Origin: Candidatus Methanoflorens crillii
Lineage (GTDB): Archaea; Halobacteriota; Bog-38; Methanoflorentales; Methanoflorentaceae
NCBI GenBank assembly: GCA_003162175.1
Contig: PMMR01000056.1
Coordinates: 20,737-63,342 of the forward strand
DNA length: 42,606 nucleotides
Direction of reading: 5' to 3'
Positions 38,913-42,606 of the stretch are shown piece by piece. The notes below the pieces were generated by a model that saw nothing but the letters and a program-made list of their open reading frames with translations, was not told the DNA's origin and did no database searches. Made by a program: the position numbers and the translations under genes. Positions within the stretch are counted from its first letter, which is position 1. Each line of letters starts with the position of its first letter.

Positions 38913-39653
38913 ATGGATACCGTTGTTTTGTCCGTTTTTCGGCTGCTGGTAGGGGCCGCACTGTTCTTTTTTGTCCCTGGTTTCTTTTTAACTGCTGTGT
39001 TGTTTCCGAAAAAACAAGACTTGCCGAGTCTGGAGAGAATCTCAGTGGCGGTTATTATCAGCGTTCTTGTTTCAATTGCTGACGGGACTGCTCTTCTGAT
39101 AACGGTCGGATTAGATTTTACGACGCTCGCACTCTCAATGTCTGCGCTGGTGGCGGCGTTCGCGATGGCAGCGTTCGCGCGCTGGCGGCGCCTTCCGCAG
39201 TCTGACCGACTCGTCGTCCGGGGAGCAGGCACCCCGATCGTGCTACCGGCAGTGGGGGCCGCGATTTGTCTTTGTCTCGCTTTGGTTGGCACGACGCTCC
39301 TGTTAGCCCCCCACCCGAACGAAGCCAGTTACAGCGATTTCTATGTGCTCGATAGCAACGGACAGACCATCGCCTATCCCACAAACGTGACTGCGGGAAC
39401 GTCATCTACTCTAATCCTCGGCATCACCAACCACGAGAACACCAGCAACACGTATGCCGGCACCGTGTCGCTAGGCAATTCAACACTCTATCGTTTCGAC
39501 AATCTGACGCTGGTCCAAGGGCAAAATGTTGAACGGCCGATATATATCGCATTCACCTCTGTAGGTGAAAAACAGAAACTGAACTTTACGCTCGTTGATT
39601 CCTTTGATAAGACCTACGAATTGCACCTCTGGGTCAACGTACGCCCGCCTTGA
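38913..39653 (+). CDS. DUF1616 family membrane protein
   Basis: 246 residues. Four membrane spans (RLLVGAALFFFVPGFFLTAV, then an FPKK-x(5)-LERI motif, further spans to ALVGTTLLLAP) are followed by an extracellular beta-rich domain of about 110 residues with sequons NVT, NTS, NST, NLT and NFT. The FFFVPGFFLTAVLFPKKQDL box and LERISVAVIIS are the DUF1616 signature. The family is archaeal, commonly sits in glycosylation loci, and is probably a surface/S-layer-associated glycoprotein; no activity is established. ACTTTAATAG-like promoter DNA lies about 40 bases upstream. Confidence 0.8.
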   Translation: MDTVVLSVFRLLVGAALFFFVPGFFLTAVLFPKKQDLPSLERISVAVIISVLVSIADGTALLITVGLDFTTLALSMSALVAAFAMAAFARWRRLPQSDRLVVRGAGTPIVLPAVGAAICLCLALVGTTLLLAPHPNEASYSDFYVLDSNGQTIAYPTNVTAGTSSTLILGITNHENTSNTYAGTVSLGNSTLYRFDNLTLVQGQNVERPIYIAFTSVGEKQKLNFTLVDSFDKTYELHLWVNVRPP

Positions 39654-39770
39654 TAGATTGCTTCACGTGCCCGACGGCGTTGCTGCCAACGTTAGACTCG
39701 GCACCGGCATAGCTAAAGCACTTTTTTGACGACAGATGTGACCGACGAGCACGACGCTATACAGCTTGGG

Positions 39771-40298
39771 CTATCTGAACGCATCAAAAAGCACTAAGCG
39801 CTCTCGCACCAAGTCCGGTATTCTCGCGTACCCGCCAGCAGCTGTAATCTCCTGCTCGGTGATGTTAAACGCGTGCATTAACGGCGCGTTTTTTGTCTCG
39901 TCGTACTCCATAACCCGTGGATCTGAGCATATCAAGACAGTGAGCTGCGTCGCAGCTCTTTGAATTGATTGCTTCGCACCAACGACAATCAACAACACGT
40001 CCATCCCTCCTTCGTGAACGCCCATTTCAAGCGCTTTTCGTATCTGCCGGCAAGCGCCCAAGTGAAGGAGAATTTCGACGCCAAGGTCCGTGGCGATGTT
40101 TCGATGATCGCGAAACGACCGCATGGCGTTGCGTATGGCACAATCAACGTGCCGCCGACCGGCGACTTTTGTGGCGTCGACGGCTTGAATTGTCGTGTTG
40201 CTTGGCTGCGCAATGGCGTCAAGCTCCCTCAAAAAAGCCTCAACACTCCCAATGGTGATTTTTCCTGCCACGACGTCATATTGCATGGGTTGACTCAC
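39771..40298 (-). CDS. cgi121: KEOPS complex subunit Cgi121
   Basis: A 175-residue Cgi121/TPRKB-type protein. KEOPS (Kae1-Bud32-Cgi121-Pcc1) makes the t6A modification on ANN-decoding tRNAs; Cgi121 binds Bud32 and the tRNA 3' end. Supporting sequence: VEAFLRELDAIAQPSNTTIQ, DATKVAGRRHVDCAIRNAMR, LGVEILLHLGACRQIRKALE, MGVHEGGMDVLLIVVG and a terminal FNITEQEITAAG. The start is GTG, overlapping the hel308 stop as GTGA, so the two genes are co-translated. This pairing is common in methanogen relatives. It is cytoplasmic. Confidence 0.9.
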   Translation of the reverse strand: MSQPMQYDVVAGKITIGSVEAFLRELDAIAQPSNTTIQAVDATKVAGRRHVDCAIRNAMRSFRDHRNIATDLGVEILLHLGACRQIRKALEMGVHEGGMDVLLIVVGAKQSIQRAATQLTVLICSDPRVMEYDETKNAPLMHAFNITEQEITAAGGYARIPDLVRERLVLFDAFR

Positions 40299-42475
40299 TC
40301 ATCTGTGAGAAACGTCGCATCCGCTCTATCCGTTCGATCAAGTACGCCCCCGGGTTCGCCGAGTTGCGTAAAGACATCAGACGCTAGCGCAGGCCCAAGA
40401 AGTGCCGCCACCGTTTCAAAGGGAGCCTTTTTAAGTTCTTTTCGGCTTGTGAAACCCGCATCGTGCAGTTTTCGGGCGCGGACTCGGCCGATGTTTTTCA
40501 GTTGCACGAGATCAAGGAGCTCACGATTGATACCATACTGGATGCGCGCTGTGAGCTCCCGGGCTTCTTTCCTTGAAGGAACCTTGAGGTAGGCTGCAAG
40601 CTCGGCGAGCGCATGACTCACCCACTGCACCGTATCGACGAGATTTCTGATGTCGCCCGGCCCGACGTTGTAGCTTTCGGTGATCTCCTTTTCGCCTACT
40701 TCGGTTATCCAGTCGTTGACGAGCATTGCCGTTTTTACCTCAGAGAGGAACCAGTCGTAATCGACGTCTCTGAATCGATTAGGAATCTCATCCAGGAACT
40801 CATCGAGGTGCCGATTGACAAATTCAGTTACCACGCGGTAATCCTTGTTTCGCATGAACAGGCGCTTAACGTCCGGGGTTGAACAGATGAGGTGGAGCAG
40901 CGATACGTCGCTCACCGTCTCGGCGTTGCTTAGTCCTTTTCGTATCTTCACCGCAGTCAGCGGATCGACATAGAGCCGCGACACAAGATGCCCAAATGTC
41001 GTCGCCTTGATGCGCCCGCTCGAGTCGACAATCATCTCTTCGTTCTCGAGAAACGCCAAAACGCGGTCGATCGCATATCGCAAGAGGTTCAGCCCCGTCT
41101 TTTGCTGAAATCCGAAGAACGTCGCGTCAAAGAACTGTTCGAGATCAGCCCTCGTGTGTGCGAAACCGTTTGAAATGGTCGAGAGAACGTGCATGCGAAG
41201 CGCTGTCTCCGTTCCAAGTTTTGAAATAACGTCTTCGGCCTCGCTGAGAATATAGTGGTCTGCGAGCGCCTCACACTCACTCGGCGATTTAGCGATGAGA
41301 ACTGCCTCTCCGTACGCATCGAATCCGGGCCTCCCCGCGCGACCGGCCATTTGCTTGTATTCGAGCACGGGAATGTCCGTCATGCCGTAGTTCGCGTCGT
41401 AGCGCTTGTAATCTCTGATAACGACCCTTCGGGCAGGAAGGTTGAGTCCCGACGCGAGCGTAGGCGTCGAGACGATTACCTTGATAAGGTTGGCGCGGAA
41501 CCACGTCTCGACGTGTTTCCGGTGGTCGATGAGAAGGCCGGCGTGGTGAAATGCCGCTCCGTGGCGCACGCAGTAGGCGAGCTTCTCTGCAATCCCGGTC
41601 TCCCCGTGGATTTTCGCAGCAAGCTCCTTGGAGTCGAAATCGCCCTGTGATCGGAGCGTCGTTGCGATTCTCTTTGCAAGGCCTTCAGCATTTCGCCGTG
41701 TATTGACAAAGATCAAGCATTGGCCACCTTCTCGCAGGGTATCGATGGCGAGTGCAATCGCCGGGTCGCTTGCGCCATCTGAAACGGCTTTTTTCACAAC
41801 GCCGAGCGGTGGCGCGCCGTGTAAGAACGCGATAACGGCGCGCTCAGGAAGATAAAGACCCTCGTGCAATGCGACGGGCCTCCAGTCACTTCTTATGAGT
41901 TGTGCGTCAAGCCAGGCTGCCATATCGTCGGCATTAGACACCGTTGCACTGAGCGCGAGAATTTGAGCTGTCGGATTGAGTCTCTTTAGCTTAGTCAGCG
42001 TTACCTCGAGCGTTGGACCGCGATCTATCGAGTTCAGCAAGTGGATCTCGTCCGCGACGACGACAGTAAGCGCCTGCATCCACGCAACGCCGTTTCGCAG
42101 CAGCGAATCTGCTTTCTCGGAAGTGGTGACTATGATATCGTTGCGTCCCAGATTGTCGTCACGAACGTCGTAGTCTCCTGTTGAGATCCCGACTCGCACG
42201 CCTGACGCGGCAAACAGCGAGAATCGGTCGAACTTCTCCGAAGCGAGCGCCTTCAGGGGGACGATATAAAGGCATTTGCCGCCTTTAACGATCGAATTGA
42301 GCATCGCGAATTCTGCGAGCAGCGTCTTGCCCGAAGCGGTGGGCGTCGCGACCACCATACTCGCGCCGTTGAGCAGCCCGCAATCTAGTGCTTCGGCTTG
42401 CGGCGGATAGAGCTCCGTGAAGTCCGGCTGAGTATAAAAACGCGTAATTTTTTCAGGTAAATCCGTTACGTCCAT
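40295..42475 (-). CDS. hel308: Superfamily 2 DNA helicase Hel308
   Basis: A 726-residue archaeal helicase that unwinds lagging strands at stalled forks with 3'-5' polarity. Q-motif LYPPQ (residues 22-26), Walker A TPTASGKT (44-51), DEIH box (142-145), SAT (176-178), motif IV TLREGGQCLIFVNTRRNAEG, motif V STPTLASGLNLPARRVVIRD and motif VI QMAGRAGRPGFDAYGEA are all present. The C-terminal helix-hairpin-helix ends NIGRVRARKLHDAGF and GPALASDVFTQ. Length is normal. It is upstream of cgi121 with a 4-bp overlap. TATTAATATC at 42504-42517 is a likely TATA box. Confidence 0.97.
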   Translation of the reverse strand: MDVTDLPEKITRFYTQPDFTELYPPQAEALDCGLLNGASMVVATPTASGKTLLAEFAMLNSIVKGGKCLYIVPLKALASEKFDRFSLFAASGVRVGISTGDYDVRDDNLGRNDIIVTTSEKADSLLRNGVAWMQALTVVVADEIHLLNSIDRGPTLEVTLTKLKRLNPTAQILALSATVSNADDMAAWLDAQLIRSDWRPVALHEGLYLPERAVIAFLHGAPPLGVVKKAVSDGASDPAIALAIDTLREGGQCLIFVNTRRNAEGLAKRIATTLRSQGDFDSKELAAKIHGETGIAEKLAYCVRHGAAFHHAGLLIDHRKHVETWFRANLIKVIVSTPTLASGLNLPARRVVIRDYKRYDANYGMTDIPVLEYKQMAGRAGRPGFDAYGEAVLIAKSPSECEALADHYILSEAEDVISKLGTETALRMHVLSTISNGFAHTRADLEQFFDATFFGFQQKTGLNLLRYAIDRVLAFLENEEMIVDSSGRIKATTFGHLVSRLYVDPLTAVKIRKGLSNAETVSDVSLLHLICSTPDVKRLFMRNKDYRVVTEFVNRHLDEFLDEIPNRFRDVDYDWFLSEVKTAMLVNDWITEVGEKEITESYNVGPGDIRNLVDTVQWVSHALAELAAYLKVPSRKEARELTARIQYGINRELLDLVQLKNIGRVRARKLHDAGFTSRKELKKAPFETVAALLGPALASDVFTQLGEPGGVLDRTDRADATFLTDE

Positions 42476-42503
42476 GCTGCTCTAGGTAACCCATATGAGC
42501 AGT

Positions 42504-42517
42504 CCGATATTAATACC
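42504..42517 (-). promoter_or_regulatory. TATA box of the hel308-cgi121 unit
   Basis: Minus-strand GGTATTAATATCGG lies about 35 bases before the ATG at 42475; the leader is short. The remaining bases to 42606 show no other gene. Confidence 0.55.
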
Positions 42518-42606
42518 GTTCTCAGCAGTTCTGGCGCCAGCGGCGCATAAGGCGAGGAGGGCCGCGCTCAAGGCCGACGGTCGTTAAACCACCCTTTACC
42601 GGCGCT

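Overview
The window looks like chromosomal DNA of a euryarchaeon, most likely of the methanogen lineage (Methanomicrobia-like). The evidence is a Hel308 helicase gene overlapping a gene for the KEOPS subunit Cgi121, DUF1616 and DUF169 proteins, an iron-sulfur flavoprotein with the methanogen Isf cysteine spacing, AT-rich TATA-like boxes placed for short or absent leaders, and archaeal-type secreted beta-propeller and lipoprotein genes. I found no tRNA, rRNA, CRISPR array or intact transposase. The species cannot be fixed from the sequence alone.

Region 1 (1-25 kb) is accessory and loosely packed. It holds three secreted PLL/DUF346-type beta-propeller lectin-like proteins (1.2-3.5 kb and 15-16 kb), lipoproteins and zinc-ribbon membrane proteins with threonine/proline-rich stalks (14.3, 22.4, 23.4, 24.3 kb), a PadR regulator with a QacA/EmrB-type exporter (8.2-10.1 kb), an Isf-like flavoprotein, an ABM-fold monooxygenase and a GT-C-like membrane protein. 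Many small orphan genes and much gene debris lie between them: an acetate-transporter (satP) pseudogene, an aldo/keto reductase tail, a PQQ-propeller/Ig-like surface-protein pseudogene abutting a truncated LysE/GAP-like gene, and fragments of two small unknown families that recur in the window. A 26-bp direct repeat that duplicates the 3' end of a tiny cysteine-rich gene flanks a two-gene insert at 17.1-18.1 kb.

Region 2 (24.7-25.7 kb) encodes a ribbon-helix-helix plus coiled-coil protein. Just upstream lies an array of TGCTGCA/TGCAGCA heptamers spaced at whole turns of the DNA helix. This resembles an operator or a partition (centromere-like) site and is the most striking unexplained structure here.

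Region 3 (26.2-42.5 kb) is dense and conserved: a two-gene ABC-2 exporter, ilvD (branched-chain amino acid synthesis) with an 11-bp triple repeat before its TATA box, and a surface-glycan locus. The locus contains a GT-C-like membrane protein, an oligosaccharide flippase, four GT4 glycosyltransferases, a broken dolichyl-phosphate-sugar synthase-like GT2 gene and a DUF1616 membrane protein. The window ends with cgi121 and hel308. The glycan genes probably act together: cytoplasmic GT4 enzymes build a lipid-linked glycan, the flippase exports it, and multi-membrane-span proteins finish or transfer it at the surface, where many of the exported proteins in region 1 carry N-glycosylation sequons.
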